Of a DNA stretch of 64,000 bases, positions 27,114 to 34,881 are shown piece by piece (positions within the stretch are counted from its first letter, which is position 1; every line of letters starts with the position of its first letter). A model generated the notes under the pieces. The model saw nothing but the letters and a program-made list of their open reading frames with translations. It had not been told where the DNA came from and did not search any database. A program made the translations under genes and the position numbers. Origin of the DNA: Leisingera aquaemixtae (GTDB lineage: Bacteria > Pseudomonadota > Alphaproteobacteria > Rhodobacterales > Rhodobacteraceae); contig NZ_CYSR01000031.1 of the NCBI RefSeq assembly GCF_001458395.1, positions 62,001-126,000 on the forward strand, given 5' to 3'.

Positions 27114-27614
27114 TCAACGGGGACCGTCAACCCAGCCGGAGGGGCCGCCGCGCCGGTCAGACGGCGTCACATCTTCATAGTCGCCGTCGATGACGTCATC
27201 GGGCCGGCCGGCCGTTCCGGGATAGTGGCGGCCCTGCATGCTGCCGGGGCCCATCTGGAACTGCGCGACTGTGACACGGGCGCGCAGGTGGCGGTAAACC
27301 GCCAGCCGCACCGGCGGCATCAGCAGCGCAAATCCGACGGCGTCGGTAAAGAAACCCGGTGTGAGAAGCAGCGCACCGGCCACCAGGATCATGGCGCCAT
27401 GGGCCAAAGGCTCTGCCGGGTCGGACAGTTGCTGGAACGAAGATCTCAGCTGTCCCATGGCCATACGCCCCTGGGTTTTCACCAGCCAAGTGCCCAGAAC
27501 AGCGGTCAGAACCACAATGGCCAAGGTCGGCCACATGCCGATGGCGCCGCCAACTTGAATAAACAAAGCGATTTCAATGATGGGAACCATCAGAAAGGCC
27601 AGGAAGAGATACAT
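27114..27614 (-). CDS. fxsA: FxsA family membrane protein
   Basis: FxsA is an inner-membrane protein originally identified in E. coli for suppressing phage T7 F-exclusion; its normal role is not clear. The 166-residue protein has four hydrophobic stretches in the first 100 residues, including the PIIEIALFIQVGGAIG motif, the GTWLVKTQG turn and the LLTPGFFTDAVGFALLMPP segment that define the family. A hydrophilic tail ends with an acidic DDVIDGDYEDV region. ATG at 27614 has AAGGAA upstream. It diverges from the Tim44-like gene across 116 bp. Confidence 0.9.
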   Translation of the reverse strand: MYLFLAFLMVPIIEIALFIQVGGAIGMWPTLAIVVLTAVLGTWLVKTQGRMAMGQLRSSFQQLSDPAEPLAHGAMILVAGALLLTPGFFTDAVGFALLMPPVRLAVYRHLRARVTVAQFQMGPGSMQGRHYPGTAGRPDDVIDGDYEDVTPSDRRGGPSGWVDGPR

Positions 27615-27730
27615 CGGGGGTTTCCTTGCGATCATACACCCGGGCGGTAGACTTGCCCCCGCCCGTCACCTACATAAGACGTGACCGCTTTGGTTTCAAA
27701 CAAAGCACGAACGCCTAGCATGAGGTTTCC

Positions 27731-28387
27731 ATGGAGTCGCCTGTGATTCAGCTTTTGGTTCTGGCCGGTATCGCTGTGTTTCTGATCCTGCGCTTGAGAA
27801 GCGTTCTGGGAACACGCGAAGGCTTTGAAAAGCCGCCGCTGCCGCAATCCGAAGCCCGGGGCCGCCGCCCGGATCTGGAGGTGATCGAGGGCGGCCCGGA
27901 CCGCGATATCACGGATTATGTGGCGGAAGGCAGTGAGCAGGCCCAGGCACTGGCGGCAATGAAACGGGCTGAGCCTTCCTTCCAGGTCCAGGAATTCGTG
28001 CAGGGCGCGCGCGGTGCCTATGAGATGATCCTCATGGGGTTCGAACACGGCAATCTGGACGACATTCAGCCCTTCCTGGCGGAAGATGTCTTTGACAGCT
28101 TCGTGGATGCCGTCGCGCAGCGCGAGGACAAGGGCTACAAGATCGAGGCCGACTTCATCGGCGTGCGGGAAACCACTCTGCAGGACGCGCAGTTCGACCC
28201 GCAGACCGGCCGCGCCGAAATCACTATGCGCTTCGTCGGCGAGATGACCTCAGTGGTCCGCGACCGCGGCGGCGACATTGTCGAGGGCGACCCCAAGGCG
28301 ATCAAACGCCAGAAGGATACTTGGATCTTTGCCCGCAACATGGGCAGCGACGATCCCAACTGGCAGCTGGTTGCGACGGACGCATGA
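27731..28387 (+). CDS. Tim44-like domain protein
   Basis: A 218-residue protein with one N-terminal membrane anchor (about residues 4-21), a disordered linker, and a C-terminal Tim44/MBA1-like domain from about residue 75 onward (GARGAYEMILMGFEHGNLDDI and the TLQDAQFD and TAEITMRFV segments). In mitochondria Tim44 links the translocon to Hsp70; in alphaproteobacteria homologues sit in the inner membrane and their role is not settled. It overlaps mltA through ATGA, so a link to envelope maintenance is plausible but inferred. Confidence 0.85.
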   Translation: MESPVIQLLVLAGIAVFLILRLRSVLGTREGFEKPPLPQSEARGRRPDLEVIEGGPDRDITDYVAEGSEQAQALAAMKRAEPSFQVQEFVQGARGAYEMILMGFEHGNLDDIQPFLAEDVFDSFVDAVAQREDKGYKIEADFIGVRETTLQDAQFDPQTGRAEITMRFVGEMTSVVRDRGGDIVEGDPKAIKRQKDTWIFARNMGSDDPNWQLVATDA

Positions 28388-29436
28388 TTGCGGCGCTTCG
28401 GGGGGCACTTGGGGCGGCTGCACTTGCAGGCGCCGCGATGACCGCCTCCGGGGCGCACTCAGAGACCGTGTCCAGCATTCTGGAATTTGAACAGCTTGAT
28501 GGCTGGGCGGAAGATGACCACGCCCAGGCGCTGCAAGTGTTTCTGGGCACTTGCAGGGATCTGAAGGACCCCGACTGGGCCGCCCTGTGCAAGGCCGCCA
28601 GGTCGCAGCCGCCGGGCGGGGCGCGGGCGTTTTTTGAGCTGTTTTTCCGCCCGGTGCTTATCGAGGACGGTAACCCGGCTCTCTTCACCGGCTATTTCGA
28701 GCCGGAACTGACCGGCTCCCGCTATCCCACCAGCCGCTTCCGCTACCCGGTCTACAAGATGCCGCCAGAGGCACGCGGAGCGGATCTGTGGCTGCCGCGC
28801 CGTGAAATCCTGACCGGTGACGTGATGCAGGGCCGCGGGCTGGAAATCGCCTGGGTGGATGACCCGGTTGAGCTGTTCTTTCTGCAGATCCAGGGTTCGG
28901 GCCGGATCCGCCTTCCAGACGGCTCGACCATCCGGGTCGGCTATGGCGGCGCCAACGGCCACCCCTATAAATCCATCGGCAAGGAGCTGGTGCGCCGCGG
29001 TGTCTACAACGCCCATCAGGTCAGCGCCCAGGTCATCAAGTCCTGGGTCCGGCGCAATCCCGCGGACGGCAAGGAACTGCTGTTTCACAACCCGTCTTAC
29101 GTGTTCTTCCGCGAGGTGCGCAAAGTGGCGGCCTCCAAGGGGCCGCTTGGCGCCATGAACCGCTCAGTCACGCCGATGCGCACCATTGCCGCCGATCCCG
29201 CCTATACTCCGCTTGGCGCGCCGGTTTGGGTGGAAAAGGACGGCCATTTGCCGCTGCGCCGGCTGATGGTGGCGCAGGACACCGGATCCGCGATCAAGGG
29301 GGCTCAGCGGGCCGACATTTTTGTCGGCACCGGTGATCAGGCCGGCGAGACCGCCGGCACGATGAAAGACCCGGGCCGGATGGTGGTGCTGCTGCCGATC
29401 CAGCGGGCCTATGCGATGCTGCCGGAAGACCTTTGA
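28384..29436 (+). CDS. mltA: membrane-bound lytic murein transglycosylase A
   Basis: MltA cleaves peptidoglycan glycan strands between MurNAc and GlcNAc, forming 1,6-anhydro ends. The 350-residue product starts with a cleavable signal (about 26 residues, no lipobox cysteine), followed by the MltA domain with FTGYFEPELTGS and IQGSGRIRL, and ends in the 3D domain whose conserved aspartates appear in AQDTGSAIKGAQRADIF. ATG at 28384 overlaps the Tim44-like stop. Turnover products made by it could feed the AmgK-MurU recycling genes 13 kb away. Confidence 0.93.
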   Translation: MIAALRGALGAAALAGAAMTASGAHSETVSSILEFEQLDGWAEDDHAQALQVFLGTCRDLKDPDWAALCKAARSQPPGGARAFFELFFRPVLIEDGNPALFTGYFEPELTGSRYPTSRFRYPVYKMPPEARGADLWLPRREILTGDVMQGRGLEIAWVDDPVELFFLQIQGSGRIRLPDGSTIRVGYGGANGHPYKSIGKELVRRGVYNAHQVSAQVIKSWVRRNPADGKELLFHNPSYVFFREVRKVAASKGPLGAMNRSVTPMRTIAADPAYTPLGAPVWVEKDGHLPLRRLMVAQDTGSAIKGAQRADIFVGTGDQAGETAGTMKDPGRMVVLLPIQRAYAMLPEDL

Positions 29437-30024
29437 ATGACACGGCGGAAATTGACAGGCGATGAGATCGACCTCTGGCACAAGGTCGTAAAGCACACGG
29501 AGCGTTTGCATCCGGGCACCCATTCGTCGCCCCCTGCCCCGCCGATGCCCAAACCCAAACCGGTGAAGCAACCCGAACCGCGCCTGGACCCGTTCGAGGT
29601 CGGCAGCCGGGCCAAACCCAAGCCGGTGAAACACGACCTAAGGCCTTCGATTGCCCGCAGCCTGGCCAGTGATCCGCTGCAGATGGACGAAAAGGCCTTT
29701 CGCCGCATGAAGCGCGGCAAGCTGAAGCCGGAAGGAAAGCTGGACTTGCACGGGATGCGCATCGACACCGCGCACCCTGCTCTCACACGGTTCATCCTGT
29801 CGGCGCAGGCCTCCGGCAAACGGCTGGTGCTGATAGTAACTGGCAAGGGCAAGGACCGCGACGAGCCGGGCCCGATGCCGGTGCCGCGCGGGGTGTTGCG
29901 CCACAAGGTGCCGCAGTGGCTCTCGCTGCCGCCCTTGGCGCAGGCGGTCCTGCAGATCACCCCGGCGCACGTCAGTCACGGCGGCGCGGGCGCCTATTAC
30001 GTTTATCTGCGGCGCAACCGCTGA
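29437..30024 (+). CDS. Smr-domain protein
   Basis: A 195-residue basic protein that ends in a Smr domain: LDLHGMRIDTAHPAL near residue 103 and the TGKGKDRDEPG loop near residue 133 are the two signature motifs. Stand-alone bacterial Smr proteins bind or cut nucleic acids at branched or structured sites, but activity varies. The first 70 residues are proline- and lysine-rich with a KPKPVK repeat at two places. It starts directly after the mltA stop and ends 12 bases from the convergent lipoprotein gene. Confidence 0.9.
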   Translation: MTRRKLTGDEIDLWHKVVKHTERLHPGTHSSPPAPPMPKPKPVKQPEPRLDPFEVGSRAKPKPVKHDLRPSIARSLASDPLQMDEKAFRRMKRGKLKPEGKLDLHGMRIDTAHPALTRFILSAQASGKRLVLIVTGKGKDRDEPGPMPVPRGVLRHKVPQWLSLPPLAQAVLQITPAHVSHGGAGAYYVYLRRNR

Positions 30025-30035
30025 CGGCAGGGCCG

Positions 30036-31157
30036 TTACCTGTTGTCCGCAGGCGTCCCGGTCAGCGCGACCTTGACGGCATTTTCGCGAATGACAATCT
30101 GGCCCGGCAGTATGTTCTGAAGCCGGTTTCGCGCCCGGTCGCGTGCAAACGTGTCCGCGGTTTGCCGGGCGCCGTTCAGCAGCGCCACCAGCGCCGGCGA
30201 GGAAGCCGCCACGAAATGCTGTGACTCCGCCTCGCCGGCAAAGGCGGTGGTGTCGATGATTTCCACCGGCAGGCTGCTCAGCTCTTCGATATTGTCCAGA
30301 TTGCCGAGCCGCTCTTGCCCGTCCAGCCCGCGCAGGCGCTGGGAAAGCGTCAGAATGTTGTCCTTTCGCGAGACAAAGATCAGGAAAGGCTGCGGCACCT
30401 TGCGGAACCGCCGCATCTGGGTCTTGAACACATCAATGTCCAGATCCGGCGACATCAGCACCACGCCGCCCAGGTTCCGGGCGGTCCACCCGGGGGTCTG
30501 GATTTCAATCTGGCGCAGCGTCTCCATCGTCAGCAGCCCGCCCATGGAATGCGCGACGACCACCACCCGGCCGGCGCCGGCGACACGCAGCTTGCGCAGC
30601 AGCTGCTCCAGTCCGTCGCGGGCGAACAGAACGCTGTCGCCGTCATAGGCATAGCCAAGCGGTTGTCCCTTGCTGGGCCATGAATAGATGACCGTGGCGC
30701 CGGGAACGTTGATATCATGGGTCAGTTGGGCGGCCCGGAACGCAGTTTCGGCCTGGGTCGAGTTGAAGCCATGCACGAACACCGTGATGTCGCGTTCCTT
30801 TGGCGGAAACTTGGCCAGTTCCTGCTGCAACCGTGCCCCGAAGGCTGCGTCACTTTCGAATTTCTTCCGCCCTGCCATGGTGAACTCAGTGACGGGATCC
30901 GGGTTCCTGTAGCCGAATTTCAGGGAACCCGGAGTATGTTCCGGCGGAATTGAAACGGTCAGTTCAAGCAGGCTGTATCCCTCTGCCCGCTCCACGCCAA
31001 AGGTGCCATCGGGCAGCTGGTCGCGATTGGTGGCGGCAAACACGGTCTTGGGGGTGCCCACGTTCAGGGCTGCGGGATAGGTGGGGGAAAAGGACCTGTC
31101 AGTGCAAGCTGTCAGTAACACCAGCGTCACACCGCAAATCAGGCGCAGCCTTTGCAT
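30036..31157 (-). CDS. alpha/beta-hydrolase lipoprotein (DUF900-like)
   Basis: A 373-residue predicted lipoprotein. The signal peptide ends in the lipobox LTAC with Cys18, and the mature part has a DUF900 alpha/beta-hydrolase fold: VFVHGFNSTQAETAFRAAQ near residue 120, the nucleophile elbow AHSMGG, and a following MSPDLDIDVF. The anchoring membrane and the substrate are unknown. ATG at 31157 follows GAGGTGG and is preferred to a TTG five codons upstream. It is convergent with the Smr gene. Confidence 0.83.
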   Translation of the reverse strand: MQRLRLICGVTLVLLTACTDRSFSPTYPAALNVGTPKTVFAATNRDQLPDGTFGVERAEGYSLLELTVSIPPEHTPGSLKFGYRNPDPVTEFTMAGRKKFESDAAFGARLQQELAKFPPKERDITVFVHGFNSTQAETAFRAAQLTHDINVPGATVIYSWPSKGQPLGYAYDGDSVLFARDGLEQLLRKLRVAGAGRVVVVAHSMGGLLTMETLRQIEIQTPGWTARNLGGVVLMSPDLDIDVFKTQMRRFRKVPQPFLIFVSRKDNILTLSQRLRGLDGQERLGNLDNIEELSSLPVEIIDTTAFAGEAESQHFVAASSPALVALLNGARQTADTFARDRARNRLQNILPGQIVIRENAVKVALTGTPADNR

Positions 31158-31236
31158 GTCATCCCACCTCAATGAACTGGCGGCAGGCTACTGCACCTGC
31201 CGCCAATGTCCAGCGGCCGCAACCCGTGCGGGCGGG

Positions 31237-32544
31237 TTACAGCACGTAACGGCTGAGATCAGCTGAGCGGCCAAGCTCACCCAGGTTCTTTGTGACAAAG
31301 GCCGCGTCCACGGTTACCGCCTCACCCGAACGGTCCGGTGCGGTAAAGGACAGTTCCTCAAACACCCGCTCCATCACCGTGTACAGCCGCCGGGCGCCGA
31401 TGTTTTCCACGCTCCGGTTCACCTCGGCTGCGATCTTGGCCAGGGCCGCGATCCCGTCTTTGGTGAAGGCGACCTCAACTTCTTCGGTGCCCATCAGCGC
31501 AGTGTACTGGCGGGTCAGCGCATTGTCGGTCTCGGTCAGGATTCGGACGAAGTCCTCCTCCGTCAGGGCCCGCAGGTTGACCCGGATCGGCAAGCGGCCC
31601 TGCAGTTCGGGCAGCAGGTCTGATGGCTTGGCGATGTGGAAGGCGCCGGAGGCGATGAACAGGATGTGGTCGGTTTTGACCGGCCCGTGCTTGGTGCTGA
31701 CGGTGGTGCCTTCGATCAGCGGCAGCAGGTCGCGCTGCACGCCTTCGCGGCTGACATCGCCGCCCCGGGTTTCCTGGCGCGCGCAGACCTTGTCGATCTC
31801 GTCCAGGAAGACGATGCCGTTCTGTTCCACCGACTCCAGGGCGCTGCGGGTGACGGTCTCGTCATCCAGCAGCTTGTCGGCCTCCTCGCCGATCAGCACC
31901 TCATAGCTTTCGGCGACGGTCATCTTCTTGCGGGTGGTGCGGCCGCCCATCGCCTTGCCGAACAGATCGCCGAGGTTCAGCATCCCCATGTTGCCGCCGG
32001 GCTGGCCGGGAATTTCGAACATGCCCATCGGGTTGGAGGTGTCGGCCACATCCAGTTCAATCACGGTATCGTCCAGCTCACCGGCCTTGAGCTTCTTACG
32101 GAACATGTCGCGGGTGGATTCGCGGGCATCACTGCCGGCGATGGCTTCCACAACCCGGTCCTCCGCCGCTTGGCGTGCGTTTGCCTTCACGTCTTCGCGC
32201 ATGTACTCGCGGGTCTGGGCAATGGCGCTGTCAACCAGGTCACGGATGATCTGCTCAACATCCCGGCCGACATAGCCGACTTCGGTGAACTTTGTGGCTT
32301 CCACCTTGATGAAGGGCGCGCGTGCCAGCTTGGCCAGGCGGCGGGAAATCTCGGTCTTGCCGACCCCGGTGGGGCCGATCATCAGAATGTTCTTGGGATA
32401 GACCTCGTCGCGCAGATCGTCGGCAAGCTGCTTGCGCCGCCAGCGGCTGCGCAGCGCCACGGCCACGGCGCGCTTGGCTTCCTTTTGGCCGATGATGAAG
32501 CGGTCCAGTTCCGAGACGATTTCGCGGGGGGTGAGATCGGTCAT
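31237..32544 (-). CDS. hslU: ATP-dependent protease ATPase subunit HslU
   Basis: HslU is the AAA+ unfoldase that feeds substrates into HslV. The 435-residue protein has Walker A GPTGVGKT at 57-64, the pore loop GYVGRD near residue 90, an inserted I domain, Walker [10 protein letters not shown], and the C-terminal SADLSRYVL tail that docks into HslV. It follows hslV by 62 bases that contain two hairpins. Both are downstream of a heat-shock-type promoter. Confidence 0.97.
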   Translation of the reverse strand: MTDLTPREIVSELDRFIIGQKEAKRAVAVALRSRWRRKQLADDLRDEVYPKNILMIGPTGVGKTEISRRLAKLARAPFIKVEATKFTEVGYVGRDVEQIIRDLVDSAIAQTREYMREDVKANARQAAEDRVVEAIAGSDARESTRDMFRKKLKAGELDDTVIELDVADTSNPMGMFEIPGQPGGNMGMLNLGDLFGKAMGGRTTRKKMTVAESYEVLIGEEADKLLDDETVTRSALESVEQNGIVFLDEIDKVCARQETRGGDVSREGVQRDLLPLIEGTTVSTKHGPVKTDHILFIASGAFHIAKPSDLLPELQGRLPIRVNLRALTEEDFVRILTETDNALTRQYTALMGTEEVEVAFTKDGIAALAKIAAEVNRSVENIGARRLYTVMERVFEELSFTAPDRSGEAVTVDAAFVTKNLGELGRSADLSRYVL

Positions 32545-32559
32545 GTCAGTCCTTTCCGG

Positions 32560-32609
32560 GCAAAACTCTTGAGGAAAAGTTTTGCTAAGAATTTCGAGGA
32601 AATTTCTTA
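32560..32609. repeat. two adjacent inverted repeats between hslV and hslU
   Basis: GCAAAACT (32560-32567) pairs with AGTTTTGC (32578-32585), and TAAGAATTTC (32586-32595) pairs with GAAA-T-TTCTTA (32599-32609) with one bulge. The loops share a GAGGAAA core, so the two hairpins look like related units. The second one includes the hslV stop codon. Similar AT-rich palindromes are, from memory, dispersed in roseobacter genomes, and this may be a repeat-element copy or an mRNA-stability element. Confidence 0.6.
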
Positions 32610-33164
32610 GCCGCCGATGGTTTCGACGGTCAGGTTTCCATTGGTGTAGACACAGATATCGGCGGCGATGGCCATGGCGTCCCGCGCTACCGTTTCGGCG
32701 GACCTGTCGCTGTCCATCAGGCCGCGGGCGGCCGCCAGTGCGTAATTTCCGCCGGAGCCGATTGCCGCCACATCATGTTCCGGTTCTAGCACGTCGCCGG
32801 CGCCGGTAATCACGAACATGTCCTTGCCGTCGGTGACAATCAGCATCGCCTCCAGCTTCTGCAGGTATTTGTCGGTGCGCCAGTCCTTGGCCAGCTCGAC
32901 ACTGGCACGGGCCAGCTGGCCCGGGGTCGCTTCCAGCTTGGCTTCCAGCCGTTCAAGCAGAGTGAACGCGTCAGCGGTCGAGCCGGCAAAACCCGCCACC
33001 ACGTCAAACCCGCCAGGCGACAGGCGGCGCACCTTGCGGGCGGTGCCCTTGATCACCGTTTGCCCCAGCGAAACCTGGCCGTCGCCGGCGATGACGACCT
33101 GGCCATTCTTTTTCACACCGATGATCGTGGTGCCGTGCCAGCCAGGAAATTTATCGTCTGCCAT
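32607..33164 (-). CDS. hslV: ATP-dependent protease proteolytic subunit HslV
   Basis: HslV forms the double-hexamer N-terminal-nucleophile protease of the HslUV complex. The 185-residue protein carries a short propeptide before the HGTTIIGV segment, whose threonine becomes the nucleophile. Other family marks are the [11 protein letters not shown] segment, [18 protein letters not shown] and [17 protein letters not shown] at 33164 has a CGGAG site and gives the normal length; the longer open frame upstream is not conserved-looking. Confidence 0.96.
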   Translation of the reverse strand: MADDKFPGWHGTTIIGVKKNGQVVIAGDGQVSLGQTVIKGTARKVRRLSPGGFDVVAGFAGSTADAFTLLERLEAKLEATPGQLARASVELAKDWRTDKYLQKLEAMLIVTDGKDMFVITGAGDVLEPEHDVAAIGSGGNYALAAARGLMDSDRSAETVARDAMAIAADICVYTNGNLTVETIGG

Positions 33165-33189
33165 GTAAGTCTCCGTTTGGTTGCCCCCT

Positions 33190-33218
33190 ATATGGAACCA
33201 ACCCCCCGCCGGCACAAG
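33190..33218 (-). promoter_or_regulatory. candidate RpoH (heat-shock) promoter for hslVU
   Basis: On the minus strand CTTGTG (33218-33213) is followed after 15 bases by TTCCATAT (33197-33190), about 26-54 bases upstream of hslV. The consensus for sigma-32-type factors is CTTGAA with 13-17 bases then CCCCATWT. Six of eight -10 positions match. Confidence 0.45.
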
Positions 33219-33385
33219 AGATCGGCTAGGATCCGCGCTGATCCCAGGCTTGCGCCGGTGTTCGCTGCTATGCAGCATTTGCAGATCGGGGCTGTTTAAC
33301 CGGCAATTGTGGAACCCGGAACCGCATCCTAAATGAAGCTCGCAACCGGCACAGCGTCGGCTGTTTCTCAGAAGGATATGCGCAA

Positions 33386-33577
33386 ATGACGACCGCAAAC
33401 ATTCATGCGCCGCTCGGAGCAGTCACCGTTCTCCGCGTGGTCGACGCAGTGGCCAATGTGAAAACCGCCATCGTGGAATGGTATGTTGCCCGCGAAACCC
33501 GCAAGGTTCTGGCGCAGCTGACCGATGCCCAGCTGCGAGACATCGGCCTCGACCGTTCCGACATCGCCAAGTTCTGA
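33386..33577 (+). CDS. DUF1127 small protein
   Basis: A 63-residue protein whose last 40 residues are a DUF1127 domain: [26 protein letters not shown] matches the short helical family signature. DUF1127 proteins in alphaproteobacteria have been tied to phosphate, RNA and stress physiology, but this member lacks the arginine-rich tract of some relatives. It has AGAAGGA about ten bases upstream of the ATG and its own terminator just after the stop. The 221 bp upstream show no gene. Confidence 0.85.
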   Translation: MTTANIHAPLGAVTVLRVVDAVANVKTAIVEWYVARETRKVLAQLTDAQLRDIGLDRSDIAKF

Positions 33578-33604
33578 TCCCCGATGACCAGAAACCCTGA
33601 ATGA

Positions 33605-33630
33605 GCCGCCCTGCCACGGGCGGCTTTGTT
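33605..33630 (+). terminator. terminator of the DUF1127 gene
   Basis: GCCGCCC-TGCCAC-GGGCGGC is a perfect 7-bp stem followed by TTTGTT. It lies 28 bases after the stop codon and just before the convergent Lin0512 gene end. Confidence 0.75.
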
Positions 33631-34001
33631 CATTCCGGGGTTCTGATTTTGTATTTACCGGCCTGATCCGGCAGCCAGGCTTCGACCGCTGCGGTGGCCA
33701 CCACATGACGGCTGCCTTCCGCGGCATCCTCCACATCCAGACCGCCTTTGACCGCCCGCACCCTGGCCCGTCCGCGCGGCAGGTCCTGTGCCACCAGTTC
33801 GCAATCCACCGCGTCCGGCTGCTGCACGCCGATGATTACCTCCACCCGCATTTCGCTGTGGTCTACTCCCAGCTTGGAAAACAGCGTGATGGAGGAGTGA
33901 TGCAGCGCGTCCTGCACCGCACGGCGGGCGGCTTTGGTATAGTCCTGGCCGTAAAGATCGTTGCCGGTGCCCATTTCCAGGATGATGCGCTTTTCGCTCA
34001 T
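33630..34001 (-). CDS. Lin0512 family protein, second copy
   Basis: A 123-residue protein of the Lin0512 family, whose function is not established. The ILEMGTGNDLYGQDYTKAA opening, AVQDALHHSS, the IGVQQPDAVD segment and VKGGLDV near residue 86 align along the whole length with the gene just upstream, so these are tandem paralogues. Its ATG overlaps that gene's stop as ATGA. The two may form a hetero-oligomer, which is inference from pairing only. Confidence 0.82.
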   Translation of the reverse strand: MSEKRIILEMGTGNDLYGQDYTKAARRAVQDALHHSSITLFSKLGVDHSEMRVEVIIGVQQPDAVDCELVAQDLPRGRARVRAVKGGLDVEDAAEGSRHVVATAAVEAWLPDQAGKYKIRTPE

Positions 34002-34345
34002 TCTGCGGCCTCCATGTCAAAGGACACAACCACGGCTGCATTGGCGATCACCGTGCGTCCGCCCTGGGGCTTGTCTATGTCGAGCCCGCCTTTCACCACC
34101 GTGATGCTGGGCCGGCCGTAGGGGAAGATCTCCAGAAGCGCGTCCTTGTCCACCGCTTCCGGTTCCTGCACACCGATCTCGGCATCGATGATCATGTCTT
34201 CTTTCGAGAAATCAAACAGTTCCGCCATGTTGACGGAGTTGTGCCACAGCGCGTCCCTGATCGCGCGGCGGGCGGCTTCGGTGTAATCTTCGCGCCTGAG
34301 AGATGTGCCCATGCCGAATTCCACCAGGACCCGTGTCTTGGCCAT
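33998..34345 (-). CDS. Lin0512 family protein, first copy
   Basis: The 115-residue upstream member of the Lin0512 pair. VEFGMGTSLRREDYTEAARRA, ALWHNSVN, IGVQEPEAVD and VKGGLDID match its neighbour position by position, with a shorter C-terminus. ATG at 34345 follows AGGAGGCAGC; the open frame continues 28 codons further without an SD. The pair is separated from trxA by a strong terminator, so it is transcribed from its own promoter in the 95 bp upstream. Confidence 0.82.
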   Translation of the reverse strand: MAKTRVLVEFGMGTSLRREDYTEAARRAIRDALWHNSVNMAELFDFSKEDMIIDAEIGVQEPEAVDKDALLEIFPYGRPSITVVKGGLDIDKPQGGRTVIANAAVVVSFDMEAAE

Positions 34346-34440
34346 GCTGCCTCCTGTATCTGCCTTGTGTGCGACCCTTGCAGGGCAGCCGGGCAAAGGA
34401 AAGAGCCAGTTTGGCGATTGCCGCAGCACCAGAGCTTGCC

Positions 34441-34475
34441 AAAAAAAAGAGCTGTCCCCGCCGGGACAGCTCTTT
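34441..34475 (-). terminator. strong intrinsic terminator after trxA
   Basis: A perfect 13-bp stem (AAAGAGCTGTCCC, loop of four, GGGACAGCTCTTT) is followed on the minus strand by a run of eight T. It lies 24 bases past the trxA stop and ends the tsaE-to-trxA leftward unit or a trxA-only transcript. Confidence 0.9.
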
Positions 34476-34498
34476 GAAATGCGGCAGCTGGTTCAGGC

Positions 34499-34819
34499 TC
34501 AGATCGACTCTTCGATCCAGCTCTGCAGCGCGGCCTTGGGGGCGGCGCCTGCGCGGTTCGAGATCACCTGGCCGTCCTTGAAGATGAACAGCGCCGGGAT
34601 ACCGCGCACGCCCATGGCAGCGGCGGCGTTCGGGTTGCTGTCCACGTCGACCTTGGCAATTTTCACCTTGCCGTCGAATTCCACGGCCAGCTCTTCCAGA
34701 GCCGGGCCAATCTGCTTACAGGGACCGCACCACTCAGCCCAGAAATCCACCACAACGGGGATGTCGGAGTTCTTGACTTCGGCGTCAAAAGTGGCGTCGG
34801 TGACGGCAACGGTGGACAT
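34499..34819 (-). CDS. trxA: thioredoxin
   Basis: Thioredoxin reduces protein disulfides in the cytoplasm. The 106-residue protein has the active site WCGPC at residues 30-34, the preceding VVVDFWAEW strand, the [20 protein letters not shown] segment with the cis-proline, and [16 protein letters not shown] at 34819 with a GGAG site gives the usual N-terminus; an upstream start adds nine residues. It follows addA by 62 bases in the same direction, a gene order shared with other alphaproteobacteria. Confidence 0.97.
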   Translation of the reverse strand: MSTVAVTDATFDAEVKNSDIPVVVDFWAEWCGPCKQIGPALEELAVEFDGKVKIAKVDVDSNPNAAAAMGVRGIPALFIFKDGQVISNRAGAAPKAALQSWIEESI

Positions 34820-34881
34820 ATGAATGTCTCCATGAGTGTGTGGCAACTGGAGTCGGAACCTAGGTACGGCTTAACCGATCG

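Noticed and set aside
33300-33385. General-stress (EcfG) promoter upstream of DUF1127
   Set aside because: GGAAC occurs twice but no CGTT follows at 16-17 bases.
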